A DNA stretch of 64,000 nt from Spinacia oleracea (GCF_020520425.1 NC_079491.1:45808027-45872026); one strand, 5' to 3'; positions 1-12,257 are shown, numbered from the stretch's first letter. Notes: generated by a model not told the origin, from the letters alone. Numbers and translations: made by a program.

Positions 1-375
1 CTAATAATATAATTCTAATTTTTCGTAACTAATATTATAGTACTTCGTACTTCTACATATAGAACCTTCCTAATTATACTATTTCTAATCTTTAGTATTT
101 TCTAAATATAATAACTCATAAAATTACACACACATATAAGTAAAACAACACACATCACCACAAGCACGCATTCACAATTCGTTTGATAAGTCCCCCAAAG
201 GCTGATACATACAAGATACAAAAAGATGCCCGTGGATTGAAACTAGATAGATTAGGCGGATTACCAAGAAAAACACTAATCACTCCGGAAGATGACTGTC
301 TTAACAATCGGAGGGCTTTTGCTACCAACACGAAAAGTGAGGACATCACTTCTTGATGAAAGAACTCATACATTC
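1..375. other. Unassigned AT-rich flank
   Basis: AT-rich sequence ahead of the first LTR. No coding frame with recognisable motifs on either strand and no repeat shared with the rest of the window was seen. The 72-codon reverse frame at 155-373 has no recognisable domain. It is probably part of an older element into which the LTR-E element inserted. Confidence 0.4.
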
Positions 376-725
376 TGTAATACCTCGTATTTTTATATTA
401 TTTATAAATATATTTTATTATATTTATAAAGAATTTTACGATTTTTGGAATTTATTTCGCATTTAAATATTATTTAAATGTATTTTAATTAATTAGAATA
501 TTTATTATTTTTATTAATTACGAAACGAATTTAATTTTCGAGTCGGGAAATTTAATGGGTCGCAAGTAATTTTAAAAGGTTTGGGTTTTAAATGAAAAGT
601 CCAATTCGTTTCATTAAATGAGCCCAATCAAAAGAATTTAATTCAAGTCCTAAGCTAGCCCAATCGTTTAACTCCCTAAGCCCAATTCTAATTCCTTAAG
701 CCTAGCCCATTAGAATTTGGGAGCC

Positions 726-733
726 TATAAATA
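726..733 (+). promoter_or_regulatory. TATA box of LTR-E
   Basis: TATAAATA about 350 bp inside the LTR, followed by a pyrimidine-rich stretch, the usual U3/R layout of plant LTR promoters. Confidence 0.5.
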
Positions 734-1942
734 GGACTCCCCTCATTAAATGATCCCCCTATTTTGTCATAAACCCCTTTTCCTCTCTTGCTTGCTCCAC
801 ACTTCTCCTCTCCTCTCCCTCTTGTCCGGCCCGCAACCCCGCACATCACGAGCAGCCTCGTGCCTTCGTGCTCGCTCGTGTGCTGATGTGCCCTTGTTGC
901 TCGCCCATCGCCCCTCGTCGCCCACACTCCCTCTCGCCCTCGCTGTGCTGCTGTGCGTTGTTTCTCCTCTCGCCAGCCACACGCGCACGCCTCTCTCCCA
1001 CACTCTCTTGTCGCTCTACCTTGCTGCTCACCCTCACGCCCCAGCGCGCGCGCGCCCCTTCCCTCTCGCCCAGCACTGCTGTGCGCGCCCCTGCTGCCTT
1101 CGTCCCTTCGTCGCTGCGCACACGCACTCGGGTAGTGCGTTGTGTTTTGTCGTTGTTGCTTGTTCGTTCGTTGTTCAATTCTTTTCGCCCAATCACATTA
1201 TATTCGTGGTTGTTCCGTGCTATAGGTCGGATTGGTATAATTATCTTCTTCCTTGCCTATTCTATTTCAATTTCGTATTTTAAATTATATTATTATTACT
1301 GTTTTGAATAATTAAAATGCTGGGAATCGGTTATGAACACCGTGCTTTGAGTATTTATGTGTTGTGATTCATTAGGCTTGTTTTAATTATTAAAGCATGA
1401 ATTTTCAGATTCGTTTATTTAATAAAGAATTGATTTTTGTGATGTTAAATTGGTTTTATTGGGATTTTCAAGTTAGGGTTTTAACCTAGACCTAATGAGT
1501 CAATTGATTAGCATAATTAGGTGATGATTTTAATTATGATAATCAATTATATTTTCAGATTTATATAAAGGCTTAAAGTGTTGATTTTTATTGATTTTAA
1601 AGGCGGAAAAAGTATGTTTTCATACTAGGGATTGGTTTTGCAAATTGAGACGATTATTTTATTGAAGAACGATTGGATTCTAAAGTTTAAATAAGGTTTA
1701 AGATTTTATAAAGTTGCTGGAAATTTAATGAACATGGAAATAATTTAAGTTTCATTATTTTGGTGATAGGAGGTGATTTCTAAGTGAGTGCTCGTATTGT
1801 AAAGTGGACCCTACGCTTAGGTATTCAAGGTACGTACAAGTCTAGGGCGACCACACTATTTGTCAAGGACATTACATGATTGTTGTTGATGTGAATTATA
1901 TTATGTGGATTCATATTTGTTTTGGTGAACGATCATGTGGGT

Positions 1943-1947
1943 TATTA
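1943..1947 (+). repeat. Target-site duplication TATTA (left)
   Basis: TATTA directly before the first base of LTR-B. The same five bases follow the 3' LTR at 12258-12262, which marks both ends of the 10.3-kb copia insertion. Confidence 0.9.
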
Positions 1948-2259
1948 TGAAGGAAATAATGCCCTTGGTCCAAGTATGCATTCTATGTTAAGTCTAATAA
2001 ATGCGGTTCAGTATTAATTAACAAGTTAATAATTCAGTGAGATCAAGTGAGCTGAATGCCTAGCTAGAGGCCGCTTCAGTTCAAGTGGAATTAATGATAT
2101 TAATCCACAGCTTACTCTTGACTGGACCCGTAGGGTCACACAAATAGTACGTAAACGGATCAAGTATTTAATGGCATTAGATACTCCATCTATGGATATT
2201 CAGAATCGACGGATCTTGGTTTCAGTGGGAGCTGAGATCGTCACAGGCAAGAAATGAAT

Positions 2260-2590
2260 ACTCCGGAAACGATGATATTGCCGGAAACGGAAATATGGAT
2301 CGTATCGGAAATATAAATATTATCCAAGTCGTAGATGTTGCCGAAAACGGAAACATGGTACGTATCGGAAAATATTATCGGAAATGGAAATATTACCAGA
2401 ATCGGAAATATTGCCGGAAACGGAAATATTGTCAGAATCGGAAATATTATCGGAATCGGAAAATAATTCCGGAAACGGAAATATTAAATATTTGTTCGAA
2501 ACGGAAATTGATTCCGGAATCGGAAATATTAAATATTGTTCGTATCGGAAATGAATTCCGGAACCGGGAATTTAATCGGAAGCGTATCGT
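2260..2590 (+). repeat. CGGAAATATT-type short repeats in LTR-B U3
   Basis: More than a dozen imperfect copies of a roughly 10-20-bp unit with the core CGGAAATATT or CCGGAAACGG. The same array occurs at 11200-11530 and 49740-50035, each upstream of the TATA box. It could be an array of U3 binding sites, but no factor is known from this sequence. Confidence 0.75.
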
Positions 2591-2954
2591 ACGAATTAGC
2601 ATCGGACGAGGCCTGCCGGACGAAGGCCCAGCACGAAGTCGGGCCATCGCCCAGCAAGCCAAACGCGCGCCCAGCCAAGGCAGCGCCCAGGCCCACCGCA
2701 AGGCAGGCCCAGCGCGCGCCAAGGCCATGGCCTCGCTGCGTGGGCTGCTGCTCGCACGCACGCATGGGCGGCCCTCGTGGCTGCCGTGTGTGTGTGTGAG
2801 TTTGTGTTCATGCACGATTCCTAAAACTATTAGAATTAGTATATGATTAAATTCCTATTCCTAAAAGGATAAATTAATTAATTAGAGTTCTTATAGGATT
2901 CTAAGTTTAATTAATTCGTATCCTGCTAGGATTCCAATTCCCTTTCCATAACTC

Positions 2955-2962
2955 TATAAATA
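2955..2962 (+). promoter_or_regulatory. TATA box of LTR-B (5' copy)
   Basis: TATAAATA. Equivalent boxes are at 11895-11902 in the 3' LTR and 50434-50441 in the second family member. Confidence 0.6.
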
Positions 2963-3317
2963 CGTGCCTAGGGTCACATAGTTTTAAGAAATTAATTCAA
3001 GTATTCAAAGTGAGTTTTGAGAGAAAAATTCAGCCATATTTCTTACCTAAGAGTGCCGAAAATTCTAGTACCTTAAGGGCGATTCTAGTTGGTCAATCTT
3101 AAGGCGGATCCGGACGTGCTGTGGACTATCTACGGAGGGACGACACTTGGAGTCCTAAAGACTTGTTCTTGTTCGGTTCGGGCGCAGCTAGGGAAGGCAC
3201 GCAACAAAGAGTATGCATCTAAATTATGCTATATGATTATGTGTAAATAATATGTATTCCTGGCTAAATGGTTTTTCCGCATGATTTATGAATTGTCATA
3301 TGTATCATAACCTAACA

Positions 3318-3332
3318 GTGGTATCACGAGCC
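3318..3332 (+). promoter_or_regulatory. Primer-binding site, Met-tRNA type
   Basis: GTGGTATCACGAGCC directly follows the 5' LTR. It resembles the usual plant TGGTATCAGAGC site complementary to initiator tRNA-Met, with small differences. The second copy has GTAGTATCACGAGCC at 51188. Confidence 0.75.
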
Positions 3333-5900
3333 CCTTATTATTTTCATAATCTAAATTGCATGAACATGGTTAAATATTACAAATTTGCATGAATTAAAAG
3401 GGGTGATTAATTTTCGTAATTGTTAATTAATTGCAAATTGCGTTTATTTAATTATACGTACGCAGTTTTTCGGCAGTTTCTTCGTTACTCATCCAAATCG
3501 AGTGATTTTTGTGTCAATTCCGCATGTAAAAGGCATTCTAAAATTTTGACAAAAATAATTTTTTTCTGCCGAACCCAGAATTCTCAAATTCGAAGCCTAA
3601 CTATGACTTTTCGAAGGTTTTAGTTTTTCGAATGCAAAATTTCGTAAATTTAAGATGTTAAATTAAATATGTGCGATTCTTGTTGATAAATCTTGAATTT
3701 TTGATTGACCTACTGTATATGTTTAACAAGTTTGAATGCCTAGCCTTGTTAATTATGCAATCTAATTTGTAATTATGATTAATTTGTTGAAAATTAGAAT
3801 AATTTAGAATTAATTTGATTTTCATAATTAATTATAATTTAATTAGAAACCTATGATTAAAAACCACCATAAAAATTGTAAATTTATGATAAATTTTGAA
3901 TTTTTATGACCTAGACTTGAATCCATAATAATCGGAAATCAATTGAATAATAAATTTTCGATTTTTCGCCCTAAAATTATGAAATTAATATTATTTATTA
4001 ATATGTCATTAATTTTAAATATAAATTTTAAATTTTTATGCGATTCGTTCATAAAACTTGCACGCACAAAGCAATGGACGCTTCGTGTTACCCTTAAGGG
4101 GTGTTGTATAGTGCGGGCATGCGACGACGAGCAAAGGAGCTCGTCGCCCGTGCGGCACGAATGCAATGAGCAAGGCATGGTGCACGAGCACAAGGCAGCA
4201 ACCCTGCCTTGTGTCGTGGGCCACGAGCTATGGACGAATGGGCATGGGCGAAAGGCAAGCCAAGGCAGTCGCGTGTGGGCAGCAAGCGAGCTGCGCCACG
4301 ACGCGCACTGCCTCGCGCAAGCGCGCGCAGCCTCGCGCGCAGCGAGCGCAAGCTCGCGTGCCACGAGCGCTGCGCCCAGCGTTGAACGCGCGCAATTGCT
4401 CGCGCACAGCGAGCGATGGCTCGCGCGCACATCGAGCAATGGCTCGCGCGCACAGCGAGCGATGGAGCGCGCGCAGCGAGCGCTGGCGAGCGCGCACAGC
4501 GAGCGATGGCTCGCGTGCGTCGAGCGCTGGCGCGCGCGCAGCGAGCACCATAGCGTGCGATGGCTTGCGATGGAAGATGCAGCAGCTATGCGACGAGCGC
4601 ATGGGCTGCGCGCACATGGCCAGCGATGGCTGTGTGCGTGCGGCCCATGGGCGTGCGATGCGTATGGTGTTTGCGTTGCGATTAGATCGTTTTGAATGTT
4701 TAATTTGAAATTTTTCAGTTTACGTAATTTTAATTAATTTTAAAATTAATAATTTAAATTAATTTCTTAGATTTTAATTTTGAATATTGTAATTATAATA
4801 AATTTTATTTATTCTAATTATTTTACTAAAATTAAAATCATGAATTAATTTAAATACGACTGAAATTAAATTAAACTTTTGGATTCAATTATAAATTTAT
4901 ATGAGCTTTAAATTTTAATTAAATTTGTATGTTTCCGGTTAGACTTGAAATACATTTTTATGTTTAAAATTAGTAAAGCATATGAATTTATTGGTTTAAG
5001 TGGGAGCCCTTTTAGTCATAAAACTCTTGATTAGGTCTACAAATCCTTAAGGCTAAAACAACTTGATTAGAATTAATAAGGACTGAATAATTGGTAGATT
5101 ATTAGTGCCCTTGATTAATTGCTGCAAATGTTTACGTGATGCATAATGTATTTTACTAACCAGCTATGTGGGCCATTCATGATAATGAATGGGTGAATGG
5201 TATATATTGTATATGTACTGTTTTGCAGGTTATGAAGTGACTAGTATGGCCCAAATAGGATAGAAAATATGGTCTGCGTACCATTAATTTGAATGTAATT
5301 GGTCTAAAGTACCAAAGTTATTTTTCAATTCAAATATGGTCTGCGTACCATCAAATAGTTGTAATTAGTTATAGCTTATCCTATTTGAAGAAAATGGTGC
5401 CTCCCACGGAGATTTTCAAGACGGACTTTGAAGTCAAAGCTTCAAGATGAAGTCGGGCCATACCAGATCACATTTATCTTATGCATGTTTTAAGTTATTT
5501 ATTGCTTTTAAATATGTCTTAAAATGCATGAGATCAATAGCTTGATTATGTTGCATGATTAAGGATTTTAGTTCACTTAAAATCTAACCAACATAGTAAG
5601 AGCCTTCAGTTCCAAACTTTAAAAAAAAATTGAGTTAAAAGGTGCCATGCCAAAATATACACTTGCTTGGATATCCTTTACATCAATCTAGTAATAGTTT
5701 TCGCTCAGCGAGGTGTTACTTATTGGTCCTAAAGGGGCAAGGTACACAAATAATTGTGAGTACATGTTAGTTTTGGTGAAACTCAACGATATAAGTAAGG
5801 AGTCCTTTTATGTCGTGGCAAAATCGATAGGTTTACCTAATAAGTTCTTAGACGTACCTATCAACCAAGAATAGTTTCTAGATTATTAGCAAAAGGCTTT
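3333..5900 (+). other. Non-coding leader of the copia element
   Basis: AT-rich DNA with no supported coding frame, apart from the GC-rich block listed separately. A TTTTGCAG/G sequence near 5228 looks like a splice acceptor. The stretch is collinear with 51188-53169, 55945-56010 and 58788-59099 of the second copy. It therefore serves as the uninterrupted reference for the insertions there. Confidence 0.6.
4080..4690 (+). repeat. GC-rich block with GCGAGCGATGGCTCGCGCGC-type tandem units
   Basis: An abrupt GC-rich island in an AT-rich leader. Between about 4390 and 4560 it is built from imperfect copies of a roughly 24-bp unit containing GAGCGATGGCTCGCGCGCAC. Long open frames exist on both strands (for example 3943-4695 and 4166-4708), because the low-complexity GC sequence lacks stops; none has domain-like content. 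The second copy has a GC-rich block in the same place (51960-52340) with little matching sequence beyond its left edge. Confidence 0.7.
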
Positions 5901-7880
5901 TGCTTACCTAAGATGTTTTAGGATTAAGTCGACAAACTGTGCTTAGTTCTTCAATGATTTTAGGATCTTGGAATCATTTTATTCACACCTGCCGGAACAA
6001 TAAATTCGAATAAAATGCTAATAACTTGTTGAAATTGCATGATTGCTTTATTTTTCAAGTTATTATTCATGATAAATGTTTAGACTTTGCATGCTTCAAT
6101 GTATGTTTTAATTATTGTTTATAATTAAATATCTTGCACTGCAGTAAATCCTTTTAGAAAGGTAACAGTAAATTTCCTCGATTGGTAGTGAATCCAAGAA
6201 CGATTCACGGAAATGAGAGAAAATGAGTAATTTAAAATGTACGTTTCTTTTAGCGACTTTTATGGTTGTTTTCGAATATCAAAATCGAATGGCAAACCAA
6301 TTGGTGCTTGTGAATTCAAAATACAATGTAGTTTTGAGATCATAAAGCATTGAGTTTAAACGCTCAGCTTTACCAATGGTTAACAACCTAAAATATTTTT
6401 TCCATTTAATTCTCGAATGAGTCTAGACCCTAGACATTCGAATAGATCGATGCTTAGAGAACTTTAGAAGCTTCTGGTAAGATCATCTAGTTGAAACAGA
6501 ATATTCAACATAAATTAAATAGAAAGAACCTTGTTGGAGTGACATTGGACATGTCTAAAAAAATATAAAAGTCAACACTAAAGAATTCAATTCTTAAGAC
6601 TATAAGAAAGGGTACAAGAAATAGGAAAACGAGGAACAAATGAAAGGAATTTACGATTCCGTTTCTACCTATAAATTTATGTTTAAAGAGAAGTGACCTA
6701 GCAATCAAACTTCCTTGGTATCATATACCGCTTGAGGTTCTTACTTCGGTAATAACTCAAACAATGGAAGCTAGGATACACTAATGACCCACAAGTGGGA
6801 AATGAAGCATGGCAATGCTACATTAGTTGTAGGGTCATCTAGTTTGTTTTAAAGTCCTTTCAAAGGCTGGAACTAAATGGCTATTTTGTTCCATAATCAG
6901 CATACCTAAATTTCTGTTTTCAAACACAGAAAGACTCACATTCAAGAAAAACAAAAACAATGTTTGTTTGTTTATTTGAGTGAAATGGTCATTTACGGGT
7001 TGAGTCAATATGCTTGATTAAAACAAACAACTCTTTAACAATAAGAACTTTACTAGGTTCAAATCAACCCCTTGATTTGAGTTCCACTAATCTTTGGCAT
7101 TGTTGCTTAGACCATATCAACAAGTTAACATTCAAAAGCTCTATTTTGATGGACTTTTGAAAGTTGATTGATTTCTAGATCATTTTAAGACAACCAGTCT
7201 TCCTTGTTGAAAGTAACAAAAGATAAAGAAAGATTTTATGACTTTATTATTTCACATGGATTTGAGTGAATATAGGTTTATTTACTCAAATGTGATATAA
7301 GTTGAATCTGTTTGGCTAGTTCAAAGATTCAGAAGTATAAAATCCACTTGGCAAGAAATCATAAAGATCTAGGTTAGATCATGTTGATGATTACTTGAGA
7401 CCAAATATGATCATCAATGATTGTGTGTTGTAATTTCACAATCTAGGTCCATAAGATATGGCATATCTTAGTTGGAATAATCAAAGTCAATTAGTACTTG
7501 ATTCGATTAATGATGAATCATAAAGACTTTTCCTATAATTTCTAAAACAAAATGCTCAACTACCACCAAACTAAACCAAATTCGTCAAAGCTATTGAAAA
7601 GTAATTTCAGAATAACTTTTCATAAAATATATCTAGAGAGTTGCAAAACTCAGTGGGAGCTTAGTGTTTGTCATTCGACAAACTAAGGCCCAAGTATAGA
7701 TACATGTTTCATTGTGATTTATTCAAATGAGACACAAGGGTATTGTTTCTACCACGAATTTTTGAGAACATAATGTTTGTTTTCTCGAAATAATGTCCTT
7801 TTGGAAATTCGTTTCCAAAATGACAAGTGGGAGAAAATAGACCTCGAAAGTTTTCGAGGCGAACAACAAACATAAACGGA
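5901..7880 (+). pseudogene. Decayed copia internal region, upstream part
   Basis: AT-rich, with stops in all frames. Expected to hold gag and the start of pol in a live copia element. Only scattered copia-like strings can be made out, for example GVTLDMSK near 6535. Domain boundaries cannot be placed by eye. Confidence 0.4.
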
Positions 7881-9960
7881 CATTCCGGAGGCTTTTCGAA
7901 GTGCTTCAGAAAATCCGAACTTATTCTTTAAGGACCTTAGAAGTGGCTTTAAAGAATAGACATCTCTTAGAAGACTTTACAAGTGCTTCAAGGAGAACAG
8001 AATATTCAAAGGACTTTCAAGTGGCTATTGATATTCTATTGTTTGATGTTCTATACCCAAGTAGGCATAGAATTCAAGTCACTGAAACTATGAGATTCTT
8101 CTATAGTGAAGAAACATAGAGATCAGGTCAATGAAACTATGAGATTCTTCTATTAAATAGTGAAGAAACCTACAACTTGCAGTCAAACTATTATCATATA
8201 GATTAATGAACTTGTGACTTGTAAGAAAGCTATGACGAAATATAGATTCCCTAAAATGGTTAGAGGCCATATATAGACTATATGTTTAAATGGTTAGAGG
8301 CCATAAAACATACTCAATGTTTTGATGACAAAATTGAAATTTTGTTGATTTGCAAGAATAGTTTCACACCTATTGGTTGCAAGTTTGTTTTAAGGATAAA
8401 AACCATCAAACATGGAATTGTGTTCACGCACAAAGCTAGATTAGTTTCTAAAAGGTTACAAGCAAATTCATGGCATGGATTGTGTTGAAACCTCATGCAT
8501 AATCGTAATGCTCAAGTCTATAATTCAAGCAATGATTGCATATCGGTACATATAGCAATTGGATGACAAAACTTATTCCTCAATCAAATGTTGGAATAAA
8601 ATATGTACATGGTATGTCATAGGATTTGTGGATCCAAATAAATGCTTGAAAAGGAAAGCTAGCTTATAGAATCTAAGTACAGATTTAAGCAAGCAATTGG
8701 GAATTAGAACTGTATTTTAGTGAAGCTAATAAGTATTTTAGTTTCATAAAATGTACATGATTCTTATAGATATATAAGAAGTTTAGTGGGAGTACATAAA
8801 ACTTAATTGGTCCTATGTGTATCACACACATATCTCTCTATTGTGAAATAACATTCAAATGCTAATAACTTAGGTTTGAAATTATTCATCAATGTTGGAC
8901 CAAGGCGAAACTTAGTGCATACTGGGTATTAAGATCTATTTACAAAGATCTTATATTAATGTTTTAGATTAAGTAATGGCATTTACTAAATCAAACACGA
9001 ATGACTCCATTGGAGATATTCGACCCATGTGAATAAATCTAAGTAACGGATGTTTGAACTATGTATAAGAATTTACTAAGTTAAACATCAAAGAGTCTAA
9101 ATGAGATTCTTAACCTATATTATATGTCAAAGAATTTAGCTGAATTTAGTATCTACTGAAACTAGATAAGCTAAAGTTACATGAATAGAATTCAATTGGG
9201 AATTATTCTGCAAAAGAATTTATCATGTATGATATAATATGAGGATCGCCAAAAACGTATCGTATGACTTTAGGCATGACGAACATATACCAATCTCTAT
9301 TGATCTAAGTAAAGATCAACTAGATTGAGATCAAGAATACTTATGATACTTGAAAAGGTACATAGGAATAGTTCTTGATTCAAGGAAACAAAGATATGCT
9401 AAATATTGATGCTACACGCATAAACACTGGCAAATGATCAAGCAAGACCCTTTGAAGTTAACCATTGACAAGGACGAGCTATAGAGCATTGTGTTTTGAA
9501 ATGGAAACATGGATTGGAGACCATGAGTTGTTGCGTGGGAAATTAAAATAATAATTTCTATGTTCTAAGATATAGTTGGAGAGTCTTCCACATATCCATG
9601 AACTGCTTGGATAGGTAAATCCAAACAAAGCATCACTAGCAACCTATACAGTTGAAGTAAAAGTAATTATTGCCTAAGAAGCAATAAAACAGGGTTGTTT
9701 AAAGTTCTTCACTGAACTTGGGTAGATCACCTATCTGCTGGCTTGATGGTTCTTCATTGAAAAATGCGTAGAACCACTCTTGAAGCAAGAAAAACGTCTG
9801 CTAACTTGATGGTTCTTCATTGCGAAATGAGTAAAACCACCATCGAAGTAAGAAAGACTAGATCACATAATAAACAAACTCGAAAAGATCTTATCATCAT
9901 ATCTCGAAGAACATTCGATGAAAAGGATATTAAGATTGGCAAAGCATGATAACTAAACCT
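7881..9960 (+). pseudogene. Copia pol remnant: reverse transcriptase and RNase H
   Basis: The clearest coding trace in the element. At 8282-8488 the frame reads KWLEAIKHT...PIGCKFVLRIK...KARLVSKRLQ. This matches the start of the copia reverse transcriptase, where a W-EAM motif is followed by P-IGCKWVFKIK and ARLVAKG. Later, stop-interrupted stretches near 9630-9720 (SNLYS...EAIKQGCLKFF) resemble the copia RNase H C-terminus. Many stops and frame changes break the whole interval, so no functional protein is expected. It runs in the same direction as the LTRs. Confidence 0.7.
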
Positions 9961-10887
9961 ATGCAACAAGTGAGAAGCAACACTCACGTTGTAGCACTGG
10001 AAATCAAGCATAGCTTTGAATTCCATGAATTGTTTTAGAAGATGGGTTTGAGGCCCATGGTTATAAAACATTGGAGTTGAACATTTATCATATATGAAAT
10101 GTATTTTCATATTCCATTTAATCTTGGTTTAGTATTAAATGATGAGTCCCTTCAAATTTGACGATATATTCAAGATAGACTGTCAGGACCAGTCCTGTGA
10201 CTAAGAAATGTCTATCAAGTGAACTTGAATGTCAAAGGTTGAAAATGGTCCCTAGTCGGAGTTTTCTATAAAATTGGACGCATAGAAAACGTTAGACGAC
10301 TAGAATGCAAGATGACTAGTAGTTCTGTTTCTTGAACTATGTGGACATGGCAATGTCATAATCATTTGCATAGATACTTACTTTGGGAAGACTAGTATCG
10401 GACAAGACCTATGAAACTTAACTGTAAGAGATGAAAATCTGTCATAAGTAAATTTCATTAAATTATTAGACACTAAATCCTCAATACCTGAGTGATTTGA
10501 GATTACTTGTTTGAGAACTGGTTGCTTTGACGTTGACCAACCGTCGCACCGTAAAAGGAGGCTATAAAGGCAACGCTCAGGTAATCACCTATCAAACGAA
10601 GTCTAATCTCAAGATCGCAAGATTGGGATTGTCCTCCCATAAATCGGGATGAGATGCTTAAAAGTTGTACAAGGCCACTCGGAGAGCTAGAAACTGTGAA
10701 ATGCATGGCCGTGCTCGGATGAATCATAGGCTATGATTATCTGTTTATTTGATCAGTTGAACTCTGAAACCGAGGAACACCTCTGGACATAATAAGGATG
10801 ACAACTCTTACCTTATGTTCAAGAGCAAGCATCGAGCGACAAAGGAATTAGGAAATGCACACTTGTCCCTAAGGACAAGTGGGAGAC
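9961..10887 (+). other. Copia 3' non-coding region and polypurine tract
   Basis: No supported coding frame. It ends in a purine-rich tract, AAGTGGGAGA, at about 10877-10886, directly before the 3' LTR, as expected for plus-strand priming. A short stretch near 10520-10700 keeps sequence like the tail region of related plant copia elements but is full of stops. Confidence 0.55.
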
Positions 10888-12257
10888 TGAAGGAAATAAT
10901 GCCCTTGGTCCAAGTATGCATTCTATGTTAAGTCTAATAAATGCGGTCCAGTATTAATTAAAAAGTTAATAATTCAGTGAGATCAAGTGAGCTGAATGCC
11001 TAGCTAGAGGCCGCTTCAGTTCAAGTGGAATTAATGATATTAATCCACAGCTTACTCTTGACTGAACCCGTAGGGTCACACAAATAGTACGTAAACGGAT
11101 CAAGTATTTAATGGCATTAGATACTCCATCTATGGATATTCGGAATCGACGGATCTTGGTTTCAGTGGGAGCTGAGATCGTCACAGGCAAGAAATGAATA
11201 CTCCGGAAACGATGATATTGCCGGAAACGGAAATATGGATCGTATCGGAAATATAAATATTATCCAAGTCGTAGATGTTGCCGGGAACGGAAACATGGTA
11301 CGTATCGGAAAATATTATCGGAAATGGAAATATTACCAGAATCGGAAATATTGCCGGAAACGGAAATATTGTCAGAATCGGAAATATTATCGGAATCGGA
11401 AAATAATTCCGGAAACGGAAATATTAAATATTTGTTCGAAACGGAAATTGATTCCGGAATCGGAAATATTAAATATTGTTCGTATCGGAAATGAATTCCG
11501 GAACCGGGAATTTAATCGGAAGCGTATCGTACGAATTAGCATCGGACGAGGCCTGCCGGACGAAGGCCCAGCACGAAGTCGGGCCATCGCCCAGCAAGCC
11601 AAACGCGCGCCCAGCCAAGGCAGCGCCCAGGCCCACCGCAAGGCAGGCCCAACGCGCGTTAAGGCCATGGCCTCGCTGCGTGGGCTGCTGCTCGCACGCA
11701 CGCATGGGCGGCCCTCGTGGCTGCCGTGTGTGTGTGTGAGTTTGTGTTCATGCACGATTCCTAAAACTATTAGAATTAGTATATGATTAAATTCCTATTC
11801 CTAAAAGGATAAATTAATTAATTAGAGTTCTTATAGGATTCTAAGTTTAATTAATTCGTATCCTGCTAGGATTCCAATTCCCTTTCCATAACTCTATAAA
11901 TACGTGCCTAGGGTCACATAGTTTTAAGAAATTAATTCAAGTATTCAAAGTGAGTTTTGAGAGAAAAATTCAGCCATATTTCTTACCTAAGAGTGCCGAA
12001 AATTCTAGTACCTTAAGGGCGATTCTAGTTGGTCAATCTTAAGGCGGATCCGGACGTGCTGTGGACTATCTACGGAGGGACGACACTTGGAGTCCTAAAG
12101 ACTTGTTCTTGTTCGGTTCGGGCGCAGCTAGGGAAGGCACGCAACAAAGAGTATGCATCTAAATTATGCTATATGATTATGTGTAAATAATATGTATTCC
12201 TGGCTAAATGGTTTTTCCGCATGATTTATGAATTGTCATATGTATCATAACCTAACA
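10888..12257 (+). repeat. 3' LTR of the copia element (LTR-B)
   Basis: Same length as the 5' LTR and nearly identical. Visible differences include GGTTCAG/GGTCCAG, CTGGACC/CTGAACC and GCGCCAAGG/GCGTTAAGG. Confidence 0.9.

Larger units (their letters stand above)
376..1947 (+). repeat. LTR-E, 5' segment (split by later insertions)
   Basis: Begins TGTAATACCTCG, close to the LTR-A start TGTAATCCCCCG. It contains a TATA box (TATAAATA, 726-733) followed by a pyrimidine-rich stretch (750-1190) like that in LTR-A, and the motif AAGGTACGTAC near 1828. It stops at 1947 where the copia element enters. The LTR resumes at 12258 and again at 23337, and ends in GGGTGTTACA at 23631, about 2.35 kb when reassembled. 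The overlapping open frames at 750-1311 lie in pyrimidine-rich LTR DNA and are not treated as genes. Confidence 0.8.
1948..3317 (+). repeat. 5' LTR of the copia element (LTR-B)
   Basis: TGAAGGAAATAATGCCC start, CCTAACA end. It carries a repetitive zone of CGGAAATATT-like units (about 2260-2600), a GC-rich block (about 2600-2800) and a TATA box at 2955-2962. The open frame over 2295-2846 (repeated residues YRKRKY/QNRKY) comes from the short repeats and is probably not a gene. Confidence 0.9.
1948..12257 (+). mobile_element. Full-length Ty1-copia LTR retrotransposon (LTR-B family), coding region decayed
   Basis: A 10,310-bp element with 1,370-bp LTRs at 1948-3317 and 10888-12257, each TGAAGG...CTAACA, flanked by TATTA duplications. 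By eye the LTRs differ at about nine positions, mostly transitions, so insertion was fairly recent. The internal region has a Met-type primer site, a long non-coding leader with a GC-rich block, and a reverse transcriptase and RNase H broken by many stops. Copia assignment rests on the RT remnant near 8282-8488 and the RNase H-like remnant near 9640. No intact gag or pol frame exists, so any mobility would need proteins from another copy. It sits inside LTR-E. A second, much interrupted copy of the family starts at 49436. Confidence 0.9.

Noticed and set aside
750..1311. Overlapping long frames on both strands (up to 177 codons) in LTR-E
   Set aside because: They lie in pyrimidine-rich LTR leader DNA. 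The translations are low-complexity Ser/Pro/Leu/Arg strings with no domain, and frames exist on both strands at once.
2295..2846. 183-codon frame in LTR-B, also at 11235-11786 and 49774-50079
   Set aside because: Produced by the CGGAAATATT repeats and the GC-rich block. Its recurrence simply follows the LTR copies, and it differs in length in the diverged copy.
3943..4708. Long frames (up to 250 codons) over the GC-rich island
   Set aside because: Ala/Arg/Ser-rich low-complexity translations on both strands, not conserved in the second copia copy at 51960-52340.
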